This document shows positions 16,247 to 25,220 of a stretch of 64,000 bases of DNA, piece after piece (position 1 is the first letter of the stretch; every line of letters starts with the position of its first letter). The stretch comes from Flavobacterium sp. (lineage in GTDB: Bacteria > Bacteroidota > Bacteroidia > Flavobacteriales > Flavobacteriaceae). The notes beneath the pieces are model-generated. The model was given only the letters and a program-made list of their open reading frames with translations. It was not told the DNA's origin and ran no database searches. The DNA lies in the NCBI RefSeq assembly GCF_039595935.1, contig NZ_JBCNKR010000006.1, positions 372,001 to 436,000 of the forward strand, written 5' to 3'. Both the position numbers and the translations under genes were made by a program.

Positions 16247-17596
16247 TTAAAATCCGAGAATCAATTTGGCAACTCCAAAATAGAGCATAATTCCAAATAC
16301 ATCATTCGTTGTAGTAATAAACGGCCCTGTTGCTATTGCGGGGTCAATTTTATTTTTATGAAGAAAAAGCGGTACTAAAGTTCCTAAAGTTGCAGCAAAC
16401 ATAATAACCACAATCATAGAAATCGAAATTGCCATTCCCACTAAATATTGCTGATACATAAGAGAATGATAACCAAGAAGAAGAAGTGAAATGATACTTC
16501 CGGAAATCATCGAAACGGTAATTTCTTTACTGAAATAACTTTTGCTGAATTCTTTTAAAGTTCCGTTTGCTAAACCCTGCACAACGATTGCCGATGCCTG
16601 AACTCCAATATTTCCGGCTGTAGCCGAAAGCAGAGGCACGAAAATAATCAGGGTTGAATATTTCTGAAAAGCAGTTTCGTTATCTTTTAAAACAAAAGAA
16701 GCTACAATTTCGATCACCATCCCGATTAAAAGCCATGGCAAACGTGCTTTGGTTAATTCAAGAACGCTGTCATTCGATTCAACGTCCTGCGTAATACCCG
16801 CTGCTAACTGGTAATCTTTATCGGCCTCTTCTTTGATAACATCTACGATATCGTCAATGGTAATTCTCCCAACTAAACGACCGAGTTCATCAACAACCGG
16901 AATTGCCTCTAAATCGTATTTCTGCATGATACGCGCAACTTCTACGTCTTCGGTATCAACATTTACAAAGTTCAATTTTCGGATATAAACTTCTCCAATC
17001 TGAGTTTTAGTGGAAGAAGTTAGTAAGTCTTTAAGAGATAGGCGCCCTTTTAAACGGTTTTCATCATCGACTACATAAATAGAATGTACTCTTGAAACAT
17101 TTTCAGCCTGAATTCGCATTTCTTTTACGCAGGTCAAAACGTTCCAGTTTTCATTGACTTTTACAAGCTCTTTTCCCATCAAACCACCTGCCGTGTTTTC
17201 GTCGTAGCGCAATAACTCGACAATGTCTTTGGCATGTTCCACATCGACCATCTCCGAGATAACCTCCGCTTTTATTTCCTGCGAAAGTTCGGCGATGATA
17301 TCGGCGGCGTCATTCGTTTCAAGCTCATCAAGCTCTTCGGCAATCTCTTTTGGTGAAAGTCTGCTTAAGATATTTTCACGCAGATCTTCTTCCAGTTCAA
17401 GAAGAATCTCGGCGGTTTTATCACTATCTAAAACTTTGAAAATGTATGTCGCCTCGTCAAAATCTAATTCTTCAAGAATTTCAGCGATATCAGCGTGGTG
17501 AAGATCATTAAGTAAAATTTCAAGTTCATTGTCATTTTTCTTAACGATTAGTTCCTCTAATTGGTGGATAAATTCTCTGCTAACTTTGAACTCCAT
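16247..17596 (-). CDS. mgtE: magnesium transporter MgtE
   Basis: This is a 449-residue Mg2+ channel/transporter. The N-terminal helical domain (about 1-130) is rich in 'L.EL' repeats, followed by paired CBS domains (about 135-255, with '[23 protein letters not shown]') and a five-helix transmembrane domain (about 280-449). '[20 protein letters not shown]' and '[19 protein letters not shown]' contain the conserved pore Asp region. The CBS domains sense cytosolic Mg2+ in this family. Its start overlaps the rsmA stop by 17 bases, indicating coupled translation downstream of rsmA. Confidence 0.95.
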   Translation of the reverse strand: MEFKVSREFIHQLEELIVKKNDNELEILLNDLHHADIAEILEELDFDEATYIFKVLDSDKTAEILLELEEDLRENILSRLSPKEIAEELDELETNDAADIIAELSQEIKAEVISEMVDVEHAKDIVELLRYDENTAGGLMGKELVKVNENWNVLTCVKEMRIQAENVSRVHSIYVVDDENRLKGRLSLKDLLTSSTKTQIGEVYIRKLNFVNVDTEDVEVARIMQKYDLEAIPVVDELGRLVGRITIDDIVDVIKEEADKDYQLAAGITQDVESNDSVLELTKARLPWLLIGMVIEIVASFVLKDNETAFQKYSTLIIFVPLLSATAGNIGVQASAIVVQGLANGTLKEFSKSYFSKEITVSMISGSIISLLLLGYHSLMYQQYLVGMAISISMIVVIMFAATLGTLVPLFLHKNKIDPAIATGPFITTTNDVFGIMLYFGVAKLILGF

Positions 17597-18364
17597 CGGC
17601 TTCTATTTTTTGAGTCAAAACAATAAATTCGTCAACACTTAGCTGTTCGGGACGTTTATCAAAGATAGTGTCTTCTCGCAGTTTGTCTGATAAATTTAAT
17701 GTTTTCAAACTGTTACGTAATGTTTTTCTTCTTTGCTGAAAAGCCGTTTTTACAACTGTAAAAAATAACTTTTCGCCACACGGAAGGCTATAATCTTCCT
17801 TTCGGGTCATTTTCATCACACCCGACTTGACCTTGGGCGGAGGAATAAAAACATTTTCGCTTACAGTAAACAAATACTCAGTATCATAGAAAGCCTGTGC
17901 CAGTACAGACAGGATTCCGTAGGTTTTTGATCCTTTTTTTCGCAGATGCGTTCTGCAACTTCCTTTTGAAACATTCCTGAAAATTCGGGAATCTGATCTC
18001 TAAATTCTAATGTTCTAAAAACAATTTGAGAAGAGATATTATAAGGGAAGTTACCAATTATAGCAAACTGCTTGTTTTCGTAAACCTGGTTTATGTTGTA
18101 TTTCAGGAAGTCTTCTGAAATAATATTATCTTTTAATTTTGGATAATTTGCATCTAAATAAGCAACAGATTCTGTATCTATTTCAATTACCCGGGTATGA
18201 ACTGGTTTTTCAAGTAAATATTTAGTAAGCACACCCATCCCTGGTCCTATTTCTAAAACCTCATCGTATCCCTTTAAGCTTAAAGTATCGGCAATTGCTT
18301 TTGCTATGCTTTCGTCTTTAAGGAAATGCTGTCCTAAATGTTTTTTGGCTTTTACTTTTTCCAT
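17580..18364 (-). pseudogene. rsmA: 16S rRNA dimethyladenosine transferase RsmA/KsgA, frameshifted
   Basis: RsmA dimethylates two adjacent adenines near the 3' end of 16S rRNA. The N-terminal part begins '[17 protein letters not shown]' and has the SAM-binding '[11 protein letters not shown]' and catalytic '[15 protein letters not shown]'. The frame breaks after 'ERICEKK'. The C-terminal part continues in another frame through '[18 protein letters not shown]' and '[14 protein letters not shown]'. Adding one A to the seven-A run (17934-17940 on the plus strand as T) restores '...[18 protein letters not shown]...' and a protein of about 261 residues. I prefer the start at 18364, because an upstream ATG at 18394 overlaps the -7 box at 18392-18399. 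Confidence 0.92.
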
Positions 18365-18391
18365 TTTCTTACCTGTTTTGCCACGAGGGTG

Positions 18392-18422
18392 CAAAAGTAT
18401 TCTTTTTAATGCGAAGGGTCAA
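18392..18422 (-). promoter_or_regulatory. promoter for rsmA-mgtE
   Basis: On the minus strand a TTG (18420-18422) is separated by 20 bases from TACTTTTG (18392-18399), matching the Bacteroidota TTG-N17-23-TAnnTTTG promoter. It lies 27 bases before the rsmA ATG at 18364. Confidence 0.65.
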
Positions 18423-18486
18423 AGACTCAAAGCTTTATTTTTTATTATTCTAGATTTTTTTTGCCACAAACTTACTATAGTCAAAC

Positions 18487-18678
18487 TCATTTGTTTCTTG
18501 GCTCAATAACAATCTGAAAATTATCCTTGTTTTTATCTATTTTGTTTTTTACAGGAAATCTACTCATCCTCTCACTTAAGCGTAAAAAACTATAAAACCT
18601 CTCTGCTTTTGATAACTTTAGAAATTCTTCTTGCTGTTGTTTATTACTTTCTTCTTTTGTTTGAAATCGAATTTCCAT
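18487..18678 (-). CDS. small conserved hypothetical protein
   Basis: This 63-residue soluble, highly charged protein begins 'MEIRFQTKEESNKQQQEEFL' and contains 'KAERFYSFLRLSERM', a helix-like amphipathic pattern. It has no signal peptide or membrane segment. I have the impression that similar short proteins occur in other flavobacteria, but no function is known to me. It lies 13 bases downstream of the two-helix membrane protein gene at 18692-19012 and is probably in the same transcript. Confidence 0.65.
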   Translation of the reverse strand: MEIRFQTKEESNKQQQEEFLKLSKAERFYSFLRLSERMSRFPVKNKIDKNKDNFQIVIEPRNK

Positions 18679-18691
18679 AACTTAAAAAAGT

Positions 18692-19012
18692 TTACATGAA
18701 AGGAATTTTGTTGTGTTTAGTAACTGTTTCAACAGTATTTTTACTCCAAACCAATAATCCTTTTTTTCCAATATTCACTAATCTTTCCTCTTCAACATTA
18801 TTTGCAACTGCCCACTCAATCCATCTCTTTACAGAAAAACTCCAGTAAATCCATCCTAAAGCAACTCCAATCAACATTGCTATTTTAAAATGTAGATCAG
18901 CATACATACTTAATCCAAAGCCTGTTGTAAGTATTATAAATATAACCGGTAAATTGATCGTCAATTGTCCTCTTAAAGAAATATCGTAATCAGTTAGTTT
19001 TTTATAATTCAT
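18692..19012 (-). CDS. small two-helix membrane protein
   Basis: This 106-residue protein has two adjacent hydrophobic segments (about 19-38 and 43-60, 'IAMLIGVALGWIYWSF') and a charged C-terminal half ('RWIEWAVANNVEEERLVNIGKKGLLVW'). I do not recognise the family. It lies between the DUF4286 gene (36 bases upstream) and the 63-residue protein gene, in a minus-strand run of small genes. Confidence 0.7.
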   Translation of the reverse strand: MNYKKLTDYDISLRGQLTINLPVIFIILTTGFGLSMYADLHFKIAMLIGVALGWIYWSFSVKRWIEWAVANNVEEERLVNIGKKGLLVWSKNTVETVTKHNKIPFM

Positions 19013-19048
19013 ATAAATCCAAATAGTTTTTTTGCAACTGAAAACTAA

Positions 19049-19360
19049 TTAATGTTCCGAAATAACCTCAAGCTCCGTTCTAAAAGAAAGCATTTTATCT
19101 GCAAATAATTCTAATGCTTCTCTGTCAAACTTGGGCTGATCTTCTAAATAATACTTTTCTAAAGTATCCTTGCTATCGGTTATGTATTGTACAGAATAGG
19201 TAACTCCGCCCATTTCTTCTTCAACCAAAACTTTTACAATTCTTGCCGAAGAAAATTTTTGTGTTGCGAGGATCTCCGGTATGTGCTTTTCCTGCATCCA
19301 TTTTAACCATTGATCGTGTGCACTTTCGTGTATATTGGTAGTAACGTTGAAAATTATCAT
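19049..19360 (-). CDS. DUF4286 family protein
   Basis: This 103-residue soluble protein begins 'MIIFNVTTNIHESAHDQWLKWMQEKHIPEIL' and has 'YSVQYITDSKDTLEKYYLEDQPKFDREALELFADKMLSFRTELEV'. These are the hallmarks of DUF4286, a small ferredoxin-like (ABM-type) alpha/beta family found mainly in Bacteroidota. The function is unknown. The gene follows the large TPR protein gene by about 140 bases containing a CTAAGG-type repeat. Confidence 0.88.
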   Translation of the reverse strand: MIIFNVTTNIHESAHDQWLKWMQEKHIPEILATQKFSSARIVKVLVEEEMGGVTYSVQYITDSKDTLEKYYLEDQPKFDREALELFADKMLSFRTELEVISEH

Positions 19361-19367
19361 TTTTTTT

Positions 19368-19402
19368 AAGGTTCTGAGATACTAAGGCGCTAAGGTTCTA
19401 AG
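19368..19402. repeat. CTAAGG-type degenerate repeat
   Basis: The words AAGGTTCTGAGATACTAAGG and GCTAAGGTTCTAAG occur here, closely resembling 58083-58120 downstream of fumarase. The element sits directly upstream of the DUF4286 start. Confidence 0.6.
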
Positions 19403-19501
19403 TTTTTTTTAGAATCTTAAAATACATCTCATATTACTAATTCATTTAATTCAATTGATAATTCCGAATAAACGGATAAACAAATAACCGATTAAACCAA
19501 A

Positions 19502-21283
19502 TTATAAATTCTTATCTCCTCTCAATTCTCGGTATTTTTTTCTGGCATCAACAAAGTAAATACTGTCCTGATGGTTAAAAATTACCTTTTCATACAAAGG
19601 CTTGGCCTTTTCTATATCTTTTAGTTCGTCGTTGTAAATTTCTGCTGAGAAAAACAGCGCTTCATCTACATAAATTCCGTCGCTGTGATTATCAATGATT
19701 TGCTGGTATTGACTTAAAGCTAAAGGATAATCTTTTTGACTTTCATATATTTTTCCTAAACGCAACAATGTAACCGCTTCGATTTCCTGTCCTTTAAAAT
19801 TCTTTAAAATACTCTGAAACTGTGTAATGGCTTCTGGTTTTTTATTCTGATAAAGTAAAAAATCGCCTTTTGCAAATTGTTTCAAAGCTGTTTGAGTTGA
19901 ATCAGCAGCGGTGTTGTCGTTTATCAGTAAAAAATATTCTAGAGCGTCATTGGCGATTAACTGAGTGTTGGCCGATTTTAATTCTTTAAACTGCTTTAAA
20001 GCCCATTCAAAATCGCCTTTGTAATAACTTGTTTTTGCGGCTTTCAAACTTGCTTCGTGCGACATAACATCATTCTTTAAATCCATTTGAATCTGCGAAT
20101 AATAGATAAGCGCCTGATTAAATTTTTCTTCTAAAAGAAGGATATCTGCCAGCTCCATCTTTGCATCAGCCTGTTGATAAGCATTCAAATTTAATTCTAA
20201 AGCTCTTTTTACAACTGATTTGGCTTCTTCTGTCTTTTTTAAATTAAAAGCTAAAAAACGAGCCTGAATTAACTGCAAAGATAACGTAAAAGGATTTATT
20301 TCGTAAGTAATCAGTAATTGCTGCAGTTCAGCAGTAATTGCGGGATAATCTTTTTCCTGTGCCTTATTGATTTTAATCTGCATTAAATTGGCATTGGTCT
20401 GAATTAGTAAATCCTGATCTTTTGTGTTTTGCAGAATAAAGTTGAGAATTTCAGAAGCCGTTTCGGTGTCATCTTCATTTAAAGCAAACTGACTTAAATT
20501 GACAATACTGATTAAAGATTCAGGTTCGCGTTTATAAATGGCTTTTTCCTGAATAAAGGCTTTTCCAAATTCTTTCTGCTGTACATAAAACCAGCTTAAA
20601 TAATGATTCCAGAAAACATCCTGATCTTTTTGTGTTCTTAAAATCAGGGCTTTTCGCATGGCATCTTTAAAAGCGGTGTTATCCGTTTCGCCATTCATAA
20701 AACGGGATAACTGCGTTTGAATTAAATTAGCATTCTGTTGATTGTTATATGATTCTGTCAGCAGAAGATCAATCATTAAATCGGTTTTACCTAATTGACC
20801 ATACAACATTCCAATCTGGAAATTGAAATTATAATTCGGCTGAATCTGCATTGCAGTTTGATATGCTTTTAAAGCATATTCCAACAATACTTTTTTCTCA
20901 AAAGCATTCCCAACTCCATAAACATCATTTGGATTGGTTTTTATTTTTTCGATTGCCTGATCGTAGTAATTTTTGGCTTTTGATTCGTTTTTCTGTAATT
21001 GATAATTATACCCTAATTCAACCAGAAAAGCGCCTTGCTTGTATGCATTATAACGGCTTAAAATTGTTTTTTCAGCAAGATCAAACTGCTGCAGCTGCTG
21101 ATAACAATCTATAGTTCGTAAAAAATATTGGGTATTGGATGGAGAACTTCTTAAAAGGTCTTCGTAAATGATTTTGGCTTTTTCAAAATCACCTTTGTCG
21201 TAGTAATTGTTTGCTAACTGTTCGTTTTGCGAAAATGCAAAACCCGACCACAACAAAACGATATAGATAAAGATGTTTTTCAT
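19502..21283 (-). CDS. exported tetratricopeptide-repeat protein
   Basis: This 593-residue protein has a signal peptide (about 1-18, 'FIYIVLLWSGFAFSQ') and helical TPR repeats through most of its length. Clear repeats include 'LANNYYDKGDFEKAKIIYEDLL', 'ALKAYQTAMQIQPNYNFNFQIGMLYGQLGK' and, near the C-terminus, 'LRLGKIYESQKDYPLALSQYQQII' and 'KPLYEKVIFNHQDSIYFVDARKKYRELRG'. The C-terminal part resembles outer-membrane assembly scaffold (BamD/YbgF-like) TPRs. A periplasmic protein-protein interaction role is likely; the partner is unknown. It follows serS across a strong terminator. Confidence 0.88.
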   Translation of the reverse strand: MKNIFIYIVLLWSGFAFSQNEQLANNYYDKGDFEKAKIIYEDLLRSSPSNTQYFLRTIDCYQQLQQFDLAEKTILSRYNAYKQGAFLVELGYNYQLQKNESKAKNYYDQAIEKIKTNPNDVYGVGNAFEKKVLLEYALKAYQTAMQIQPNYNFNFQIGMLYGQLGKTDLMIDLLLTESYNNQQNANLIQTQLSRFMNGETDNTAFKDAMRKALILRTQKDQDVFWNHYLSWFYVQQKEFGKAFIQEKAIYKREPESLISIVNLSQFALNEDDTETASEILNFILQNTKDQDLLIQTNANLMQIKINKAQEKDYPAITAELQQLLITYEINPFTLSLQLIQARFLAFNLKKTEEAKSVVKRALELNLNAYQQADAKMELADILLLEEKFNQALIYYSQIQMDLKNDVMSHEASLKAAKTSYYKGDFEWALKQFKELKSANTQLIANDALEYFLLINDNTAADSTQTALKQFAKGDFLLYQNKKPEAITQFQSILKNFKGQEIEAVTLLRLGKIYESQKDYPLALSQYQQIIDNHSDGIYVDEALFFSAEIYNDELKDIEKAKPLYEKVIFNHQDSIYFVDARKKYRELRGDKNL

Positions 21284-21319
21284 ATTTCAGTTTTTAATGT
21301 GGTATTTTAAACAATTAAG

Positions 21320-21352
21320 AAACCTGACGGGTTTTAAAAGCCCGTCAGGTTT
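21320..21352 (-). terminator. terminator of serS (CCTGACGGG palindrome)
   Basis: A perfect 12-bp stem (AAACCTGACGGG / CCCGTCAGGTTT) with a 9-base loop lies after serS on the minus strand. It closely resembles the hairpin at 44045-44077, pointing to a dispersed terminator-like palindrome. Confidence 0.75.
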
Positions 21353-21372
21353 AACTCTAAATTACAAAAAAT

Positions 21373-22644
21373 TTAGTTTATAATATCAAATCCGCAGTAA
21401 GGACGTAAAACTTCCGGGATTACGATTCCTTCCGGCGTTTGGTAATTTTCTAAAATTCCGGCTAAAACTCTAGGCAGGGCTAATGAACTTCCGTTTAATG
21501 TGTGTGCCAATTGGTTTTTTCCGTCTTTGTCTTTGAAACGTAATTTCAAGCGGTTTGCCTGAAAAGTTTCAAAGTTAGAAACAGAACTGATTTCTAACCA
21601 GCGATCCTGTGCCGTAGAAAATACTTCAAAATCATAAGTCAAAGCCGATGTGAAACCCATATCGCCACCGCACAGACGCAAAACTCGGTATGGGAGTTTT
21701 AATTCTTTTAAAATACCTTTTACGTGCTCAACCATTCCGTCAAGTGCTTCATAAGACTTTTCAGGATGCTCGATGCGAACAATTTCTACTTTGTCAAATT
21801 GGTGTAAACGATTTAATCCGCGAACGTGTGCTCCGTATGAACCTGCTTCACGACGGAAACATGGCGTATAAGCAGTTTGCAAAACCGGCAGTTCGCTTTC
21901 GTTTAAAATAACATCGCGGAATAAATTCGTAACAGGAACCTCAGCGGTTGGAATTAAATATAAATCATCAACTCCTGCGTGGTACATCTGCCCTTCTTTA
22001 TCCGGCAATTGCCCTGTTCCGTAACCTGAAGCTTCGTTTACCAAATGCGGTACCTGAACTTCATTGTATCCTGCAGCTGTATTTTTATCTAAAAAATAAT
22101 TGATTAAAGCACGCTGTAACTTTGCTCCTTTTCCTTTGTAAACAGGAAAACCTGCGCCGGTAATTTTTACACCTAACTCAAAATCGATGATATCGTATTT
22201 CTTTACCAATTCCCAGTGCGGCTGTGCGCCTTCATGTAAAACCGGAATATCACCTTCCTGAAAAACATTCAAATTGTCATCCGGAGTTTTTCCTTCAGGA
22301 ACAATATCTGCCGGAAGGTTTGGTAAAGTGTATAATTTATTGGTTAACTCAACTGCCAAAGCTTCTGCTTTTTCGCCAAGTTCTTTGCTTTTTTCTTTTA
22401 ATGTCGCTGTTTTTTCTTTTAAGATCGCTGCTTTGGCTTTCTCTCCAGCTTTCATTAATTCGCCAATGTCTTTGGACAATTTATTAGATTCAGACAAAGT
22501 ATTGTCAAGCTCCACTTGTGCAGCACGACGATTTTCATCTAGTTTCACCACCTCTTCAACAATGCTTTTGGCATCGATATTTCGTTTTGCCAAAGCCTTG
22601 ATTACTTTCTCCTGATTTTCTCTAATAAATGCAATTTGTAACAT
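21373..22644 (-). CDS. serS: serine--tRNA ligase
   Basis: This 423-residue class II synthetase charges tRNA-Ser with serine. The N-terminal long coiled-coil arm (about 25-110, 'LDNTLSESNKLSKDIGELMKAGEKAKAA') contacts the tRNA variable arm. The catalytic core has motif 2 'TPCFRREAGSYGAHVRGLNRLHQFDKVE' and motif 3 'LNGSSLALPRVLAGILENYQ'. The length is typical (about 420-430). It appears to be transcribed alone, with a strong terminator at its 3' end. Confidence 0.97.
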   Translation of the reverse strand: MLQIAFIRENQEKVIKALAKRNIDAKSIVEEVVKLDENRRAAQVELDNTLSESNKLSKDIGELMKAGEKAKAAILKEKTATLKEKSKELGEKAEALAVELTNKLYTLPNLPADIVPEGKTPDDNLNVFQEGDIPVLHEGAQPHWELVKKYDIIDFELGVKITGAGFPVYKGKGAKLQRALINYFLDKNTAAGYNEVQVPHLVNEASGYGTGQLPDKEGQMYHAGVDDLYLIPTAEVPVTNLFRDVILNESELPVLQTAYTPCFRREAGSYGAHVRGLNRLHQFDKVEIVRIEHPEKSYEALDGMVEHVKGILKELKLPYRVLRLCGGDMGFTSALTYDFEVFSTAQDRWLEISSVSNFETFQANRLKLRFKDKDGKNQLAHTLNGSSLALPRVLAGILENYQTPEGIVIPEVLRPYCGFDIIN

Positions 22645-22685
22645 AGCTTGTTTTTTATAACTATTGTATTTTTTAATAACGGAAG

Positions 22686-22693
22686 CAAATTTA
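22686..22693 (-). promoter_or_regulatory. putative -7 element for serS
   Basis: The minus strand reads TAAATTTG 42 bases before the serS ATG, matching TAnnTTTG. The -33 part is not evident. Confidence 0.4.
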
Positions 22694-22797
22694 ATGAAAT
22701 GTTTGCTAAGATTAGGTAGAAAGTTTAGTCTAAAGTTATTTCTATGATTTCACAGAGATACACGAAGTTGGCGGAAAGATCTGCGAAGAGTTTTTGC

Positions 22798-24207
22798 TTA
22801 TTCTTTAATCACTTTAAAAATTTCTGCAGAGTTGCCCGAACTCACTTTTAAAAAGTAAAACCCTGAACCCAGCCCAATGACATTTATTGTGCCGTCACTG
22901 GTTTTACCTTTTAAAACTGATTTTGATTCGAAGTTAAAAAACTCAAAATCAAAGTTTTTATCTACCCAATTCTCAATTGAGATGGTATTTACTGCCGGAT
23001 TTGGAGAAACGAAAGGCTGTTTTTTGATTGTTTTTTCTAATGGATGTTTATTACAGGCACTTTCTAAGAGATCTTCTAAATCATTTTCATCATAAACAAA
23101 AGCATAATTAAGCTCTTTAGCTTTTTGAAACAACTCGCAGGCGTTGTCATATTTTTTCTGATCGAGATAAATAATTCCAAGATTTTTCATTGCATAAGAA
23201 TTGTTTTTGTCTGTTTCTAAAACAGCTTTTAAATCAGCAATTCCTTTTTTAGATTCTCCTAGTTTATGATACAATAAACCGCGAATTGTCTTTAAATCTT
23301 CTTCCGTTCGCGAAGGTGATTTTCTGTCATTTTCTTTATTGTATTCAAATGCTTTTTCAATATTTTCTAATGCTTTTTGATATTCTCCTATTCCTGCCAA
23401 TAAGCTGGAAAGTGCTTGATATGCTTGGGATTGATTTGGTTTTTCTGTTACAATTTTCTCTAAATAAAAACGTGCCAGATCGTTTATTTTTCTTTTTTGC
23501 AACAGTGTTGCAAAATTATATAAAATGCGATAATCATCGGGTGCATTTTTGATTGCTTTGAAATAATAGTTGAATGCAAAACCGTCCATTTCAAGAATAG
23601 AATAAACACTTGCCATTCGGTCATAAAGTTTACTCCTAAAAGCCGATGTTTTCTTTTGGGCCGAATCTGATAAAACCAAATTCTTATTTTTTGGATCTTT
23701 ATCAATGGCAAATTCAACCTTTTTTAAATCTTCAATTGCCAGTGTATTATTCCCTAAACTTACTCCTAAAACGCCGCGGTTGTATAAATCGTTAACGCTT
23801 GTTGGGTTAAAATTGGTTTTTGCATTGATTTCAGTCAGCATTTTTAATGCCTTTTTAACCGATTCTTCACGGTCTTTTCCATACGGAAGTTTGTGGTCTG
23901 TTCTTCCAGTCATTTTCCCGTGTGTAAAACTCCACGTTACCAGTTTTTCGCCTTGCGGATTGTATTGAAAACCATCTCCGTCTTTCAATCCGTCCTTATC
24001 AAAATAAAAAACTTCATTTAGTTTTCCGTTTGAATAATATGTTTTCGAACTGTCTGGCTTTTTATCTTCCCCGAACCAAATAGCAGCAGAAACAGTATGA
24101 TTATTATAAAAATACTGCGTAACATTTTCAGACACTTCTTTTTGTTTTTCCTGAGCCAGCAAGAAAAAGGGCCAAATTAATACAACAAGAAATATCTTTT
24201 TCAACAT
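22798..24207 (-). CDS. TPR protein with type IX sorting tail
   Basis: This is a 469-residue secreted protein with a signal peptide (about 1-18). Residues 35-110 contain MORN/YwqK-like segments ('TYYSNGKLNEVFYFDKDGLKDGDGFQY'). Several TPR repeats follow ('AFNYYFKAIKNAPDDYRILYNFATLL', 'AMKNLGIIYLDQKKYDNACELFQKAKEL'). The last 80 residues form a type A sorting domain ('VSPNPAVNTISIENW', ending 'GFYFLKVSSGNSAEIFKVIKE'), so it is probably exported by the type IX system and attached to the cell surface. It lies 25 bases downstream of a lipoprotein gene, likely in one operon. Confidence 0.88.
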   Translation of the reverse strand: MLKKIFLVVLIWPFFLLAQEKQKEVSENVTQYFYNNHTVSAAIWFGEDKKPDSSKTYYSNGKLNEVFYFDKDGLKDGDGFQYNPQGEKLVTWSFTHGKMTGRTDHKLPYGKDREESVKKALKMLTEINAKTNFNPTSVNDLYNRGVLGVSLGNNTLAIEDLKKVEFAIDKDPKNKNLVLSDSAQKKTSAFRSKLYDRMASVYSILEMDGFAFNYYFKAIKNAPDDYRILYNFATLLQKRKINDLARFYLEKIVTEKPNQSQAYQALSSLLAGIGEYQKALENIEKAFEYNKENDRKSPSRTEEDLKTIRGLLYHKLGESKKGIADLKAVLETDKNNSYAMKNLGIIYLDQKKYDNACELFQKAKELNYAFVYDENDLEDLLESACNKHPLEKTIKKQPFVSPNPAVNTISIENWVDKNFDFEFFNFESKSVLKGKTSDGTINVIGLGSGFYFLKVSSGNSAEIFKVIKE

Positions 24208-24232
24208 TTTTTAAATTTCAGTAAATGCGAAA

Positions 24233-25129
24233 TTACAAAAATCGGTTGCGATCGTCTTTCTTAAAAGAATATGTTTTTCCGTTAAATTTTAGTTTTTGAA
24301 ATTCTTTTTTGACTTTTAAATCACTTTTTTGCTGAATATCATTCTCCAGATCTTCTTCGGCGGCGTCTTCATAAGTAAAGATTTTAGAAACTAACAAATC
24401 ATAAAATCCGTTTGTTTGCGAATCTGAAAGACTAATTCCGGTTTCTAAAGTTTCTATTTGATAGGTTCCGCCTCCGTTTGAGTCACCGTTTGCAGATCGA
24501 ATTGGGTATTCGTATAAGACTTTATTCATTTTATTCCCGTCAAAAGTTACAATCGTAAACTTTTCTTCAGAATACATGACAACTCTGCTGTTTGAGTATA
24601 CTTCTGTGCTTAATGCAATGGCAGTTGTTTTGTCGTTGAGATGTAGTAAATCTTTCAAAATGTAGGTTTTCGAAACTCTTAAACCTTCATTTTCATGATA
24701 GCCAAGATTTTGATCTGTTAACTGATCCAGAATTTTTCCGTCTTCGTTATTTACAAACACGTATTTTCTTTCGTAAAAATTACCTAAATCTTCTTCGTTA
24801 GAAACTGATTTGCTATTTTTTTTGATAATACAAATTACAAAAAAAGTCACTTTTTCGTTGTACCGAATCGAACTTACATCTTCAATTTTAATACTGGAAT
24901 ATTTTACATTCAGATTTTTGGCCGTTTTTTGCAACAGACCCAAGTCTAGTTCATCAGAAGGAACGATGTCTTCACTTTTCTTAAAAATAAGCTGTTCTGC
25001 TGCTTTTGGGGTTTCAGACTGAACGGCTAACGAAGGGGCGTTTTCGTCAATGAGCTGTTTTTCATTTTTTCCACAGGAAAATAGAAATAGAAAAATGCCA
25101 CTGAGAATTAAGTAGGTTTTAATTTTCAT
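24233..25129 (-). CDS. hypothetical lipoprotein
   Basis: This 298-residue protein has a lipoprotein signal (Cys19 in 'FLFSC'). The mature part is polar and beta-rich ('VTFFVICIIKKNSKSVSNEEDLGNFYERKYVFVN', 'SRVVMYSEEKFTIVTFDGN') and ends 'TYSFKKDDRNRFL'. I recognise no family. It is the first gene of a probable two-gene operon with the TPR/sorting-tail protein and has a good promoter upstream. Confidence 0.75.
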   Translation of the reverse strand: MKIKTYLILSGIFLFLFSCGKNEKQLIDENAPSLAVQSETPKAAEQLIFKKSEDIVPSDELDLGLLQKTAKNLNVKYSSIKIEDVSSIRYNEKVTFFVICIIKKNSKSVSNEEDLGNFYERKYVFVNNEDGKILDQLTDQNLGYHENEGLRVSKTYILKDLLHLNDKTTAIALSTEVYSNSRVVMYSEEKFTIVTFDGNKMNKVLYEYPIRSANGDSNGGGTYQIETLETGISLSDSQTNGFYDLLVSKIFTYEDAAEEDLENDIQQKSDLKVKKEFQKLKFNGKTYSFKKDDRNRFL

Positions 25130-25157
25130 TGGTTCTTGGTTTTAAAATTAGGGCTAT

Positions 25158-25190
25158 CAAATATAAAATATTTTAGCTAAATTTTTTCAA
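25158..25190 (-). promoter_or_regulatory. promoter for lipoprotein-TPR operon
   Basis: The minus strand reads TTG (25188-25190), a 22-base spacer, then TATATTTG (25158-25165), 28 bases before the ATG. This matches the Bacteroidota promoter consensus. Confidence 0.65.
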
Positions 25191-25220
25191 TAAAACCAAA
25201 AAAACAAGTAAATCAGTACT

